Of a stretch of 64,000 nucleotides of DNA, positions 27,163-36,368 are shown one piece after another; the stretch's first letter is position 1; every line of letters starts with the position of its first letter. The position numbers and the translations under genes are program-made. The notes under the pieces were generated by a model that searched no databases, was not told where the DNA came from, and was given only the letters and a program-made list of their open reading frames with translations. Source of the DNA: Paramesorhizobium deserti (lineage in GTDB: Bacteria > Pseudomonadota > Alphaproteobacteria > Rhizobiales > Rhizobiaceae); NCBI RefSeq assembly GCF_001558695.1, contig NZ_LNTU01000040.1:124001-188000 (forward strand). The letters run 5' to 3'.

Positions 27163-28311
27163 TCACGACCCGCTATCGGACAGGCTCACCGCATAACCCG
27201 GTCGATAAGGCATCGGCAGGAAGCGGCGGTGGTATTCGGCGAATGTGGCATCCGGATCGAGATCGGCGAAAAGGTCCGGGTGGAACCATTTCGCCAGTTG
27301 CTGGACCGCGATGAACTCATAGGGGCTGTTGTAGAACTGGTGCCAGATGGCATGGAAATTCCGTGTCTTCTGGGCGGCGATACCGGTATAGGCGGGACGC
27401 GTGGTGAACCATTCGAGCTTCTGGCGCGCCGTGTCCGGATCCGCACCTGGACCAAGCGGTATCCAGTGGCCGCCGGGCATATAGGCCTGCCAGTCGGCGC
27501 TGGTCACCACCACATGCTCAGGGTTGGAGGCAAGCACCTGCTCGGGGTTGAGCTGGCCGAATGTCGTCGGGATGATGTCACTTCCGATATTATGACCGCC
27601 GGCGAGCTCGACATATTTTCCAAAATTTTCCGCGCCGAATGACAGGCAGCAATCGTCGGAATACCCGCCGATCCGTTCGATGAAGACCTTCGGGCGCGGT
27701 GGCTTGGCGCGGGCCAGCACGTCGGTCACCCGGGCCATCGCCGCATGACGGAAGGCGATGATTTCTTCCGCGCGCGCCTCGCGTCCCATGATCTTGCCCA
27801 AAAGGCGGATGGTTTTCTCGGTATTTTGCAGGGGATAGTGACGGAAATCGATATAAAGCACGGAAATGCCGAGCTGCGCGAGCTTCTCGACATAATCGGC
27901 ATCTTCATTGGCGCGCATCGCTTCCAGATTAAGCAGGACGACATCCGGCTTCTGTACGATGGTGGACTCGATATCGATCAGGCTGTTCTCCTGACCTCTG
28001 AACGAGGGAATATCGGCCAGCTTGGGAAAGGCCTCGAGATATTGCCCATAGGTTGCCGGATCGGCCTCGATCAGATCGTTGCGCCAGGCGACGATACGCG
28101 CCAACGGGTTCTCCGGTTCCAGCGAAGCGATGAGATAAAGCTGCCGCCCTTCACCGAGTAGGATGCGCTTGACCGGCGCATTGATCTGCACCTCGCGGCC
28201 CGCGATATCCGTGACGGTGATGGGCTTCTGCTCCTGCGCGAATGCCAGCGCGGGAACCAATGCGATCATGACCGCGATCACGGCAGCCAGTGCCGAAGCC
28301 ATTTTCCTCAC
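27163..28311 (-). CDS. Periplasmic ferric-siderophore binding protein (FhuD/BtuF type)
   Basis: A 382-residue class III binding protein with signal peptide [26 protein letters not shown]. Family features include [13 protein letters not shown] near the start, KPDVVLLNL and [14 protein letters not shown]. Such proteins hand ferric siderophores to an inner-membrane ABC importer. It is the last gene of the siderophore operon and overlaps the MFS gene by 4 bases. No cognate permease or ATPase is present in the window, so it must use one encoded elsewhere, or it may act differently. Confidence 0.88.
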   Translation of the reverse strand: MRKMASALAAVIAVMIALVPALAFAQEQKPITVTDIAGREVQINAPVKRILLGEGRQLYLIASLEPENPLARIVAWRNDLIEADPATYGQYLEAFPKLADIPSFRGQENSLIDIESTIVQKPDVVLLNLEAMRANEDADYVEKLAQLGISVLYIDFRHYPLQNTEKTIRLLGKIMGREARAEEIIAFRHAAMARVTDVLARAKPPRPKVFIERIGGYSDDCCLSFGAENFGKYVELAGGHNIGSDIIPTTFGQLNPEQVLASNPEHVVVTSADWQAYMPGGHWIPLGPGADPDTARQKLEWFTTRPAYTGIAAQKTRNFHAIWHQFYNSPYEFIAVQQLAKWFHPDLFADLDPDATFAEYHRRFLPMPYRPGYAVSLSDSGS

Positions 28312-29537
28312 GATAATACTCCTTTACCCAAAGGCCGGCGCGACCTCAGCCACAGGCCGAGCGCGATCAGGAATGACACACCATAGAGGCTCGCAACAAG
28401 CGGAAATGCCGCTTTGAGGCCGAACCATTGGGTCGCCACGACACCGGCGATGATGCCGGCGACCGAGGCGGCCTGCTGGCAAGTCTGCGCGAGGCCGAGG
28501 ACCGATCCCTGCCGGTCGCTTCGCGTGGCCGCCGAAATGAGCGACAAGAGCACCGGCGTCGTTCCGCCCAGAAGGGCGCCCCAGATGAAATAGAGCGCCA
28601 TGAAGAGGCTGATGCTCCTGGTGAGGCCGGCAAGCCCGGTGACGATCAGGCAGACCGCCGAAATCAACACGCTCCATCCAAGTATGTAAGGCAGGGCACG
28701 CCCTTCGAAGAGCCGCGCCCACATGGGCGCGCTGATGACGAAGCCGAAGGCAAGCAACCCATAGCTTAACCCCGCCACCGAATGATGGGCGTTGAACACA
28801 TCCGTCATATAAAGCGAGAAAGGAACCTGCAGCACCATCCGGCTTGCCAGAAGCATTCCCATCAGCACGAGAAGCCCTGAGAGGGGAGCATCCACATTCG
28901 CTATTTCAGGCGTTATGCTCTCCTTTGGCTCCCGCGTTGCATCTGCCCCGGCGGGAGGCGCCGGTAGGGTGGCCCAGGCGACGCCGGCGCAAAGCGCGCA
29001 GACGACGCCGGCGGTGAGATTGACGGCGGTGAAGGGCAGGGCGTCCAGAATGAGGCCGCCAAGGAAGGCGCCGCCCAGCGAGCCGACATTGGTCGCCACC
29101 TGCAGCCAGGCGAAGAGGCCGGCGCGATCCCGGCCACCGGTGACCTGCACGCCATAGGCTTGCGCCGGGGCGATGTAGCCGGCGCAAGCCCCTTGCAGGA
29201 AACGCAGCGCCAGGATGGTCCAGACGTCCTGGGCAAAGGCGACGAGCAGTTGCGTGACCGCCAGGCCCGCCAGCGCCCGCACCATCATCAGCCGGTTGCC
29301 GTAGCGGTCCCCCATGCGTCCCCAGAAGGCGCTGGTCAACGAGATGCCGAGCATCGGGCAGACATAGACGCCGATCCCCGCGAGGCTGAACACGCTATCG
29401 GACGAGCTGAGCGCCCTGATATGGATCGGCCAGAAGGGACCGCTCATCTCCATGGCGCCCATGGAGATGAACTGCAGGCCGAAGAGCAGTGCGAAGACGG
29501 GTCCAAAGCCGCGGAGCGCGGCAACCGCATTGGTCAT
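28308..29537 (-). CDS. MFS transporter, probable siderophore exporter
   Basis: A 409-residue major facilitator protein with about 12 hydrophobic segments and the loop 2-3 motif [14 protein letters not shown]. Its gene overlaps the IucA/IucC gene upstream and the binding-protein gene downstream by 4 bases each, so it is part of the siderophore operon. MFS proteins in NIS siderophore operons usually export the finished siderophore across the inner membrane; that role is inferred. Import of the ferric form is the alternative, notable because no ABC permease is present. Confidence 0.85.
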   Translation of the reverse strand: MTNAVAALRGFGPVFALLFGLQFISMGAMEMSGPFWPIHIRALSSSDSVFSLAGIGVYVCPMLGISLTSAFWGRMGDRYGNRLMMVRALAGLAVTQLLVAFAQDVWTILALRFLQGACAGYIAPAQAYGVQVTGGRDRAGLFAWLQVATNVGSLGGAFLGGLILDALPFTAVNLTAGVVCALCAGVAWATLPAPPAGADATREPKESITPEIANVDAPLSGLLVLMGMLLASRMVLQVPFSLYMTDVFNAHHSVAGLSYGLLAFGFVISAPMWARLFEGRALPYILGWSVLISAVCLIVTGLAGLTRSISLFMALYFIWGALLGGTTPVLLSLISAATRSDRQGSVLGLAQTCQQAASVAGIIAGVVATQWFGLKAAFPLVASLYGVSFLIALGLWLRSRRPLGKGVLS

Positions 29538-31420
29538 TGCGCGCTCGCCAGCGGATTAGGCAATTGATGCTCGACCCGGTAGTCGCGGTAGCGCTCCAGA
29601 TGCATGCGCAGCACCGAGCGCGTGGGCCAGGGCCGCTCAAGAAAGGCCTCGCGCTCCTCGGCCCAGAAGGCATCGGACAGCATGCGTGGCCGCAATGCAT
29701 CGAATGCCTGCTCGGTTTCGTCGCGCAAGGTCCGCCACAAGATATCGTCCATCAATGCATATTGCTCGCTCAGGCACAGGGCGATCTCGTGAAGATGACA
29801 GACGAAGCAGGCATCGATCACGAATGATCGTACGAGACTGATATCGTCATCGAACGTCGTTGGCAAAATCCCTTTGCGGCTGAACGGCTTCAAATCATAG
29901 CCGCGCTCCCTGAACAGAGGCGCGAAACTGCGGCCGTCGCCGAAATCGCGGATGAGCAGCTTCCGCGGCAGGCCTCTGTGATCGAAAAGGATCGTGCTGT
30001 TCTGCTGGTGCGCCTCGAAAGCGATTCCGTAAAGCAGGTACATGGCTAGCGCCGGGCGGATCACGGTGCGCGCATAGGCGTGAAAGAAGGCCACGACGTC
30101 AGCTTCGGTTTCGCTGCCTCTCCTAGCGATGAGTTCGCAAATGAGCGGGCGGCCATCAACGGGACCTGCCGTCAGGAGGGCTGCGACGGTTACCGGCAGA
30201 AGGCCGTCGGTACGCGCCAGGGCATCGACATTGCGATAGACCACCGACAGGAATCGACCAGGATGCTCGTCGCCGGTTTCTGGATGGTGGAGGATCGCAC
30301 CCACTTCCTCGACGAAGATCTCCAGCCCGTCTCCAAGATCGTCCTCTCCGGATAGGATGTCGGAAATCAGCGTGGAGAGGCGTGGCCCCATATGGATTGA
30401 TTTCGCCTGCAGCGTCCGCTGCTCGCTGGTCAGCCAGATCGCGACCGGTAGCTTGATGAAAGGCCGGGGTTCCTGCGTTTCCGGCAGCATCGTCCGGAAG
30501 GACATGGACGGCAGGGTTTCGATCTCCGGCCCTGCGGGGTCGAAAATGCCGGCCTCGATCTCCGGCGCGAACTCGCGGCGCACGAAATTCTCCAGATGCC
30601 ATGCATGGACGGGGAGCGGCAGCCAGTCATCGGGTGATTTGCCGCGCGTTAAGAGACCATCCGCCCAGCTTTGCCAAAGATCGGGAAAATTCTGCGAAAA
30701 CCATTCCGAATAGCTGCCGACATGCGGCATTTTCTCGATATAGGCCCAGTCACGGCGCAAAGCGGCGATGCGCAGGCGCACCCGGGCATCGAACTCCGGC
30801 GAAAGGGCAATGACGTCTTCCGTCGCCAGGCCCGGCTTGGCTTTCCAGGTCGGGTAAAAGGGATGCCCTTCGAGCGCGCCCCACTGGTCGAGCGTCATGG
30901 CGGCCAGGTGTGGCGGCAGGCTTTCTTCGAGATAGCCGAGGAAATCAGGTGCTCCGGCTTCGGTTATCTTCCGGCGCAATTGGGCGCTCCAGTTCTGCCT
31001 GTGGCGGCGCGCGAGGATATCGTTTTCAATGCTGTTTTCCACGTCATGCAGCAGATGCTCCAGACCATCGGGAGCCGGTGAAACGGCAAGGCAGGGTGCG
31101 ATCTCTTTCATCAAGGCGGCCGGATCATCGATCCTCTGCCGCGCGCCGGAGCTGTCCAGTACCTCGATCTGTCCACGGTTTCGCAATGTTCCGGCGGGTG
31201 CGGAGCGAAGGTCGGTGAAATGCAGCACCCGGCGCGTTGGCCAGAGCGGAAGCCGGGCATCATGCCCGTCGCGCGTCCAAAGCAATGCGTCGGGATCCAG
31301 CAGACGCTCTGCGAAAAGGCAGCGGACAAGCCGGCTGATTGCGTTGTTCCTCGCATTGGCGAGAAGCGTCGCATCATTCTCCTGGTCGTGATCCGTCGGG
31401 GAAATCAATCTCTCGTCCAT
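29534..31420 (-). CDS. IucA/IucC-family NIS siderophore synthetase
   Basis: A 628-residue NRPS-independent siderophore synthetase. The start is the ATG at 31420 ([12 protein letters not shown]), inside the TAATG overlap with the upstream dehydrogenase gene. Family motifs are visible: [15 protein letters not shown] (ATP-binding HPxxPxxKxxxG), then in the C-terminal FhuF-like domain [15 protein letters not shown] and [10 protein letters not shown]. These enzymes adenylate a carboxylate (citrate, malate-like or alpha-ketoglutarate) and join it to an amine. It is the only NIS synthetase here; aerobactin and staphyloferrin B need two to three. That favours a single acylation, for example malate on a lysine side chain. 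Confidence 0.93.
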   Translation of the reverse strand: MDERLISPTDHDQENDATLLANARNNAISRLVRCLFAERLLDPDALLWTRDGHDARLPLWPTRRVLHFTDLRSAPAGTLRNRGQIEVLDSSGARQRIDDPAALMKEIAPCLAVSPAPDGLEHLLHDVENSIENDILARRHRQNWSAQLRRKITEAGAPDFLGYLEESLPPHLAAMTLDQWGALEGHPFYPTWKAKPGLATEDVIALSPEFDARVRLRIAALRRDWAYIEKMPHVGSYSEWFSQNFPDLWQSWADGLLTRGKSPDDWLPLPVHAWHLENFVRREFAPEIEAGIFDPAGPEIETLPSMSFRTMLPETQEPRPFIKLPVAIWLTSEQRTLQAKSIHMGPRLSTLISDILSGEDDLGDGLEIFVEEVGAILHHPETGDEHPGRFLSVVYRNVDALARTDGLLPVTVAALLTAGPVDGRPLICELIARRGSETEADVVAFFHAYARTVIRPALAMYLLYGIAFEAHQQNSTILFDHRGLPRKLLIRDFGDGRSFAPLFRERGYDLKPFSRKGILPTTFDDDISLVRSFVIDACFVCHLHEIALCLSEQYALMDDILWRTLRDETEQAFDALRPRMLSDAFWAEEREAFLERPWPTRSVLRMHLERYRDYRVEHQLPNPLASAQ

Positions 31421-32559
31421 TAGGCTGCCTCCGGCCAGTTTGATGGGACATAATCCGGCGCGCCATTGGCGAGACCACCATGATAATCGCGCGCCCATCG
31501 ATAGGTTCTGGCGATCGCCGGAACCGGTACGCCGAGCCGCTCGGCAATTGTGACGAGCAGCGCCTGCCCGAAGGCGATATCCTCGTGGAAGGCGCGGCTT
31601 TCGCGATCGATGACGAGCCCCGGCCCGTGCGGATTGGGGATGAGCGGCGCAAGGATATCCGCATAGGCGCGGTTCGTGCGCAAAAGCGTATACATCGTTC
31701 GATCGTCCTCGATCTGGTCGCCATAGGCCTCGATCAGTTCCTGCCGGAGCGGCTTTACGGAACCGAGATCTATGCCGAGACGCGCCTCGCTTGCCCGCCG
31801 AAGCGCCTGGTTTTCCGCATCGCAGGCTTCCAGCAGCTCGGCACCCGCCTGCGGACAATCGCTCCACCAGCAAAGGGGGTGGTCGAAAGGCCTTTTCTCG
31901 AAAGGACCGCCGGGGCCGATCAGCCCATAGAGCACGGCGGGGTGCATCAGGGCATTGCCCGGCGTCAGCGTGATTTCGAGATAGTCCTGCAAAAGCGTGA
32001 CGGGCGCATCGTAGAGGCGGTTCAGCATCGCCGTGAGCGCGGCGCCGCTCGCGGTATTCTCACGGCGATGCAGCGCCACGAAGAGCTCGGCCTTCGCGCC
32101 ACCCATCCGCACGCGCTCGCCTGCAATGAGGTCGAAGGCGATGTGAGGCACGTCCTTCATGCCCCAGATCACTATGTTGTCATGGCTCGCGAGAGCCTTT
32201 GCCGCGAGCCAGTCGAAGCCGCAGAAGCCGGGGATCGCCCCGATATAGACGCTCCTGTCCCGCGGCAGATGCGGCGCGATCCGGGAAAGGAGGGCGGGCC
32301 GCGCCTGTGCCGGCTGCGTGATGATCACCAGATCGGCGTTCTCGAGTGCTTGGCCGGGGTCGGTTCCAACATGGTCGGGACGGGCGCTCAGTATCTGGCC
32401 GTCCCTGGTCTCTGCCTGCCAGATGCCATTGCCCTTCGCCCAGCGCTCGGCGAGGGCGGCGTCGCTGGTCAGCACGGAAACCTCGATAGCCGGTTTCTTC
32501 TTGAAGAGGACCGCGTTCAGATGACCGGTGCGCCCGGCGCCACAGATCGTCACCTTCAT
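31420..32559 (-). CDS. Opine dehydrogenase-like NAD(P)-dependent enzyme
   Basis: A 379-residue member of the octopine/nopaline dehydrogenase family. The NAD(P) loop is GAGRTG (7-12) near the start MKVTICG at 32559. The C-terminal catalytic domain has NALMHPAVLYG, matching the family's His-Pro motif. Opine dehydrogenases reductively join an amino group to a 2-oxo acid such as pyruvate. In this operon it could add the N-carboxyethyl arm of a rhizobactin-like compound, or work in reverse like SbnB, splitting a glutamate adduct to diaminopropionate. Its start overlaps the SbnA-like gene's end; its stop overlaps the next start. Confidence 0.85.
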   Translation of the reverse strand: MKVTICGAGRTGHLNAVLFKKKPAIEVSVLTSDAALAERWAKGNGIWQAETRDGQILSARPDHVGTDPGQALENADLVIITQPAQARPALLSRIAPHLPRDRSVYIGAIPGFCGFDWLAAKALASHDNIVIWGMKDVPHIAFDLIAGERVRMGGAKAELFVALHRRENTASGAALTAMLNRLYDAPVTLLQDYLEITLTPGNALMHPAVLYGLIGPGGPFEKRPFDHPLCWWSDCPQAGAELLEACDAENQALRRASEARLGIDLGSVKPLRQELIEAYGDQIEDDRTMYTLLRTNRAYADILAPLIPNPHGPGLVIDRESRAFHEDIAFGQALLVTIAERLGVPVPAIARTYRWARDYHGGLANGAPDYVPSNWPEAA

Positions 32560-33563
32560 GCGGCTTGCGCCTTTTCGATCAGCCAGCCATCCAATTGGGC
32601 GGCAATCGACGGATCGAACAGGCTGCGTTTTGCCATCCACTCGTCGTCGAAGATCGTGCCCAGATATTTCTCGCCGCCATCGGCAACCGTGGTCACGACC
32701 GTTCCGCTGAGCTTGCCCAAGGCGATGAATTCCAGCGCCTTGTAGATGGCGCCGCCCGTCGAGCCGCCGACGAGGAGACCCCTGCGCCGGGCGATATAGC
32801 GCGCCGTCTCGAAGGCCTGCATATCGGTTACCTGTACGCCTTCGTCGATGCAGCTGTAATCCAGCACCTTGCCGACCTCGTCTCCCGCCGGCGTGCCGGT
32901 CCCCGACTGATAGTAGGGATGACCCGGTTTGCCGAAGACGATCGATCCGGCGGGCTCCACGGCGATTGTGCGGATCGCCGGATCGTGGCGCTTGAGGCGC
33001 TGGGAGATGCCGGTCATCGAGCCGCCGGTGCCGACACAGCCGACGAAGGCGTCGATGCCGTCCGGAAGCTGGGCCAGGAGCTCCTCCACATAACCGGCAT
33101 AGCCCTCGGGATTTGCTGGATTGTCCGACTGGTTCATGAAAAGGGCGCCTGGGAGCTGCGCGCCGAGTTGCGCCGCCAGCCGCTGCCGTTCCACGACGGC
33201 CACCTCGTCCTCGCGAAAATCGCCCTCGACATAGCGGATTTCGGCGCCGAGCGCCCGCATCATGCGGATCTTGTCGGGTGCCGCATGGTGATCCACCACG
33301 GCGATGAAACGCAGGCCGAATTCCAGCGCCGCCAGCGCCAATCCCGTGCCGGTATTGCCGGATGAGGATTCGACGATCGTTCCGCCGGGCGCGAGCCGCC
33401 CATCCTGAAGGGCGGCGAGAACCATGCTGCGCGCCATGCGATCCTTCATCGAGCCGCCGGGATTGTTCTTCTCGATCTTCAGCACCAGCGTGCTGTTCCG
33501 GTTGGGGACGGGGATCGACATGACAGGCGTCTGGCCGATCAATTGCGTTATGATCGTATGCAT
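32556..33563 (-). CDS. SbnA-like PLP-dependent beta-substitution enzyme
   Basis: A 335-residue cysteine-synthase-fold enzyme. PLP lysine Lys40 lies in NNPGGSMKDRM; SSSGNTG (66-72) binds the substrate carboxylate, and VGTGGSMTG binds the PLP phosphate. In staphyloferrin B synthesis SbnA replaces the phosphate of O-phospho-L-serine with glutamate. The neighbouring ParB-like serine kinase candidate fits O-phosphoserine as substrate; the incoming amine here could be glutamate or lysine. A plain cysteine synthase is less likely, given the operon. Confidence 0.88.
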   Translation of the reverse strand: MHTIITQLIGQTPVMSIPVPNRNSTLVLKIEKNNPGGSMKDRMARSMVLAALQDGRLAPGGTIVESSSGNTGTGLALAALEFGLRFIAVVDHHAAPDKIRMMRALGAEIRYVEGDFREDEVAVVERQRLAAQLGAQLPGALFMNQSDNPANPEGYAGYVEELLAQLPDGIDAFVGCVGTGGSMTGISQRLKRHDPAIRTIAVEPAGSIVFGKPGHPYYQSGTGTPAGDEVGKVLDYSCIDEGVQVTDMQAFETARYIARRRGLLVGGSTGGAIYKALEFIALGKLSGTVVTTVADGGEKYLGTIFDDEWMAKRSLFDPSIAAQLDGWLIEKAQAA

Positions 33564-33566
33564 CGT

Positions 33567-34946
33567 CTATACCTCTTCAATCGTGTCGTGGGCGAGCATG
33601 AGCCGTCCTTCTGCATCCCGCAGAACACGCAGGCGGGCAGGAATCGGATGGCGGTGGAATTCGTTTTCGAGGAGATCCATCTGGTAGCCGGCGGTATTGG
33701 CAAAGACCAGGAGGTCGCCGGCTTGCGGCGCGACCGGAAAGGTCAGCCACCGGTTGCTCAGCACATCGTCGTCCAGGCAGCTGTGACCGGCGAGATAGGC
33801 GCGGATCGGATTTGATGCGGCAGGCGATCGCCTGGCCGGGATGAGGATGGGATCGACCAGGAACTCGGAGGCGAACCAGGTTTCGCAGGCGCTGAAGCTG
33901 CTGCCTTCGACGAAGATGACATGGGCCTCATCTCTGAGGGCCTTCACCCGGGTTATCCGGAAGGCGGTGATGGCGGCCTGATCCGCCAGGGCGCGGCCGG
34001 GCTCCATCGCGAGGATCAGCCCTTCACTTGTGAGATAGTTTGCGACAGTCTGCCCTTCGCTGATTTCCGCCTGCAAAAACCGGCGCAGCCAGTCCACCGA
34101 TGAAAGAGCGCCGCCATAGGGATAGAAGGAGCCCGGCACTTTCCCGGTGCGATAATCCTCGGGCGCCTGCGTTGCCAGATGGGCCCGATATTGCTCCTGA
34201 TCGACATACTGGATGGGCAAACCGCCACCGATATCGATCATTCCGGGGGAAAAGCCCATGCTCCGGGCTTCGGCAATCAGCCCGGCTGCCTCTTTCAACG
34301 CCGCCACCCGATCCTCCCAGCGATAACCGCCGAGATGGAAATGCAGCCCGTCGAAGCGCAGCCGGCTTTCCCCGGCGATGCGGGTGAGGCAGCGGACGAT
34401 GGCCTCCGCCTTCATGCCGAAACGGCTCTTTTCCTGGCTTGCCGGCTGCAGGCGCAGGAGGATCGGCCGCGTGCCCGTTTCTGCCGGCAGGCAGCCGATG
34501 AGATCCTCCAGTTCCTCCGGAGAATCGACCGATATCAGCGCGTTGCAGGCGACGAGTTCCTCATGGAAGGCCTTGGTCTTCGCCGGCCCGGTTGCGACGA
34601 GGCTTGCACCATCGGCTCCCAGCCGCCTGGCGTCACGAAGCTCGTAGAGGCTGGAGATGTCGACACCCGCGCCCGCATCGAGTGCGGCTTGAACAAGCCC
34701 GGGCGATTTGTTGACCTTCGCCCCATAATAGATCGCATGCTCGACGCCCCGTTCGATCAACACCTCTCTTAGGGCGGCGAGATTTTCCCGGAGCGCGTCC
34801 GGCCAGATCAGATTGAGCGGAGAGCCATGACGCGCCACCCAGTCGAGAAGCAGCGCGCCCTCCAAGGCTAGAAGATCGGCGGTCTCGGATCGCAGGATCG
34901 GCGGCAGGCCGGCACCGAGTTTGTGGCAATGGAGCGTCATGACCAT
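33567..34946 (-). CDS. Type III PLP-dependent decarboxylase (SbnH-like)
   Basis: A 459-residue alanine-racemase-fold decarboxylase of the ornithine/diaminopimelate family. PLP Lys77 lies in [29 protein letters not shown] and HSCLDDDVL are the usual cofactor and substrate motifs, with the partner-subunit Cys present. SbnH decarboxylates a diaminopropionate-containing intermediate, creating ethylenediamine. The same chemistry on an N-(2-amino-2-carboxyethyl) intermediate would give the ethylenediamine bridge of rhizobactin. The start is 34946 (MVM) or 34940; both overlap the upstream ParB-like gene. Confidence 0.87.
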   Translation of the reverse strand: MVMTLHCHKLGAGLPPILRSETADLLALEGALLLDWVARHGSPLNLIWPDALRENLAALREVLIERGVEHAIYYGAKVNKSPGLVQAALDAGAGVDISSLYELRDARRLGADGASLVATGPAKTKAFHEELVACNALISVDSPEELEDLIGCLPAETGTRPILLRLQPASQEKSRFGMKAEAIVRCLTRIAGESRLRFDGLHFHLGGYRWEDRVAALKEAAGLIAEARSMGFSPGMIDIGGGLPIQYVDQEQYRAHLATQAPEDYRTGKVPGSFYPYGGALSSVDWLRRFLQAEISEGQTVANYLTSEGLILAMEPGRALADQAAITAFRITRVKALRDEAHVIFVEGSSFSACETWFASEFLVDPILIPARRSPAASNPIRAYLAGHSCLDDDVLSNRWLTFPVAPQAGDLLVFANTAGYQMDLLENEFHRHPIPARLRVLRDAEGRLMLAHDTIEEV

Positions 34947-35377
34947 TCTCCCACAGCATGCGCCGGCATGGCTTCCGCTCGGTGGTGTTGATGCAGGACC
35001 TCCAGCGGTACGTCGCAGGCCGGCAGGGGACGGTCAAAGATGTGCCGTGTCGTCTTGCAGGGAAATTTCCGGCCGCTGCGCGCCATCGCGAAGATGCTTG
35101 CGGGCGTGATCGTCTCACCCTCGCGCCAGCTCTCCACGCGCACGGTGCCGTAGTCGAGGAGCAGCACCGGCACCGCGGCAAGGCCGAGGCGATGAGCGAC
35201 CGTCAGCCGATGATGGCCGTCCATCACGAACAATGCATCTTTCTCTGCTGTTATCGGGGTTGTCCATGAACCGGCGCGGAGGATCTGGATTTCCAGCTCG
35301 TTCACCCGGTCGGGGTCCACCTCCTCGGTGGGAATCAATCGGTTTGGAGAGACAAGGCGGTAATGCATGCGGCGCAC
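34937..35377 (-). CDS. ParB/Srx-fold protein, candidate free-serine kinase (SbnI/SerK-like)
   Basis: A 146-residue protein with a ParB N-terminal-type fold: [18 protein letters not shown] then [15 protein letters not shown] (DGHHR at 53-57). It has no HTH or dimerisation domain, so it is not a partition protein. SbnI of the staphyloferrin B cluster and archaeal SerK share this fold and phosphorylate free serine to O-phosphoserine, the substrate of SbnA. As first gene of an operon containing an SbnA-like enzyme, the same activity is inferred. It could start at 35377 or at the ATG at 35368. Confidence 0.7.
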   Translation of the reverse strand: MRRMHYRLVSPNRLIPTEEVDPDRVNELEIQILRAGSWTTPITAEKDALFVMDGHHRLTVAHRLGLAAVPVLLLDYGTVRVESWREGETITPASIFAMARSGRKFPCKTTRHIFDRPLPACDVPLEVLHQHHRAEAMPAHAVGEWS

Positions 35378-35412
35378 CTCTCAGGACCATGACGATGGCA
35401 GATCAGGATACT

Positions 35413-35427
35413 TGAGTCTTTTTGTCA
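35413..35427. promoter_or_regulatory. Candidate RirA iron-responsive operator before siderophore operon
   Basis: TGA-N9-TCA at 35413-35427, extended to CTTGA-N9-TCAAG, lies 36 bases upstream of the first operon gene. On the minus strand it overlaps TTGACA (35428-35423), a good -35, so a bound repressor would block the promoter. It matches the motif at 24890. Confidence 0.6.
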
Positions 35428-35493
35428 AGTTTATGGTGATAACCGGACCGTCTCGGATTTCAGTAAAATGGACGATCCCGGGAAAACCGCTGG

Positions 35494-35658
35494 CTACGGA
35501 AGACGTGTATAATCGATGAGTGTGACAAGTAATTTGATGTCGGGATCGACAAAAATCGAATTGTTCTTAGGTTTGCCGATCGCCGCCGGAGAATCACCGC
35601 CGTGAGAAACTGCCACTTTCGTCATCCTGACTCTGGTTTGGTTGGTTGCGGCGTTCAC
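35494..35658 (-). CDS. Possible small protein (54 residues)
   Basis: A GTG at 35658 follows AAGGAG with a seven-base spacer, a strong ribosome binding site. The frame codes for 54 residues, ending DYTRLP. The peptide is mixed polar/hydrophobic, with no signal peptide, no cysteine and no family I recognise. It is divergent from nothing obvious and lies just upstream of the siderophore promoter on the same strand. It could be a real small protein or chance. Confidence 0.35.
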   Translation of the reverse strand: MNAATNQTRVRMTKVAVSHGGDSPAAIGKPKNNSIFVDPDIKLLVTLIDYTRLP

Positions 35659-36368
35659 GTTGCTTCTCCTTGTCATCCGAGCGCGCGGGGTCATTCACCT
35701 GAAAGGCGTGTTCAGCGCGGAAATTGATGAATATGACGGTTTCTGAAACTCTATGTTCCTATTTTGTTCTCATCTAAAATAAGAGTCAAGCGGAAAAGGA
35801 ATGATTTCCTATTTCGAGGCACGCACGATGGCGGTGAGCGTAGCGGTAGCCGGTCTTGTCGGCGGCATGGAATGTGGCGCCTGTCTTTCATGAAGTCGGC
35901 ACTCCGTTTAGACCTCGCCCGATCACTTCAGCCCGCTGATGCTCCGGCGGAGTACGTCTGAAAACTGCTTCAACCCGCCCTGCTGGAGACCGTGACGGGC
36001 GGTTTGGAGGCCATGGATCTCGATCAGATCCTCGGTGTTTTCCGCACTTGATTAGGTAAGCCGCAGGCAGTTCTTCTCTCAATGTCCTGCCTCGCACTGC
36101 GGCAGTTGTCACATGGGGCAGACGAAGCGTGCGCGCAGTTTCAACCGAGGATCAGTTTACAACGATATCACTGTCCCGTATGGGCTTTTTTCTTTTTGGG
36201 GGTGTGGTTGAAGTTGTACCAAATTGCGAACTTTTTCAGTGGGAAACAGCCGAAAGCGTTTTCAGTGAAGCCTTGGCTGATCGTCCACCCCATAGGATTG
36301 AACGGGGATGATCAAGCCATCCAAACTTATGCGGCACGGAAAACATCCAGCTAGATCGGTGTTGAAGC
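35659..36368. other. Gene-poor intergenic region
   Basis: About 700 bases, AT-richer than its surroundings. Short open frames at 36082-36354 and 36129-36311 have no good ribosome binding site and no recognisable product. It presumably holds the promoter of the AraC gene at 36369. No repeat or RNA gene was recognised. Confidence 0.5.

Noticed and set aside
29534-31873. IucA/IucC protein extended to 779 residues
   Set aside because: The first 151 residues are the shadow of the dehydrogenase gene; the ATG at 31420 sits in a TAATG coupling.
36082-36354. Plus-strand 90-residue frame before the AraC gene
   Set aside because: No ribosome binding site, mixed composition and no homologous pattern; a competing frame covers the same bases.
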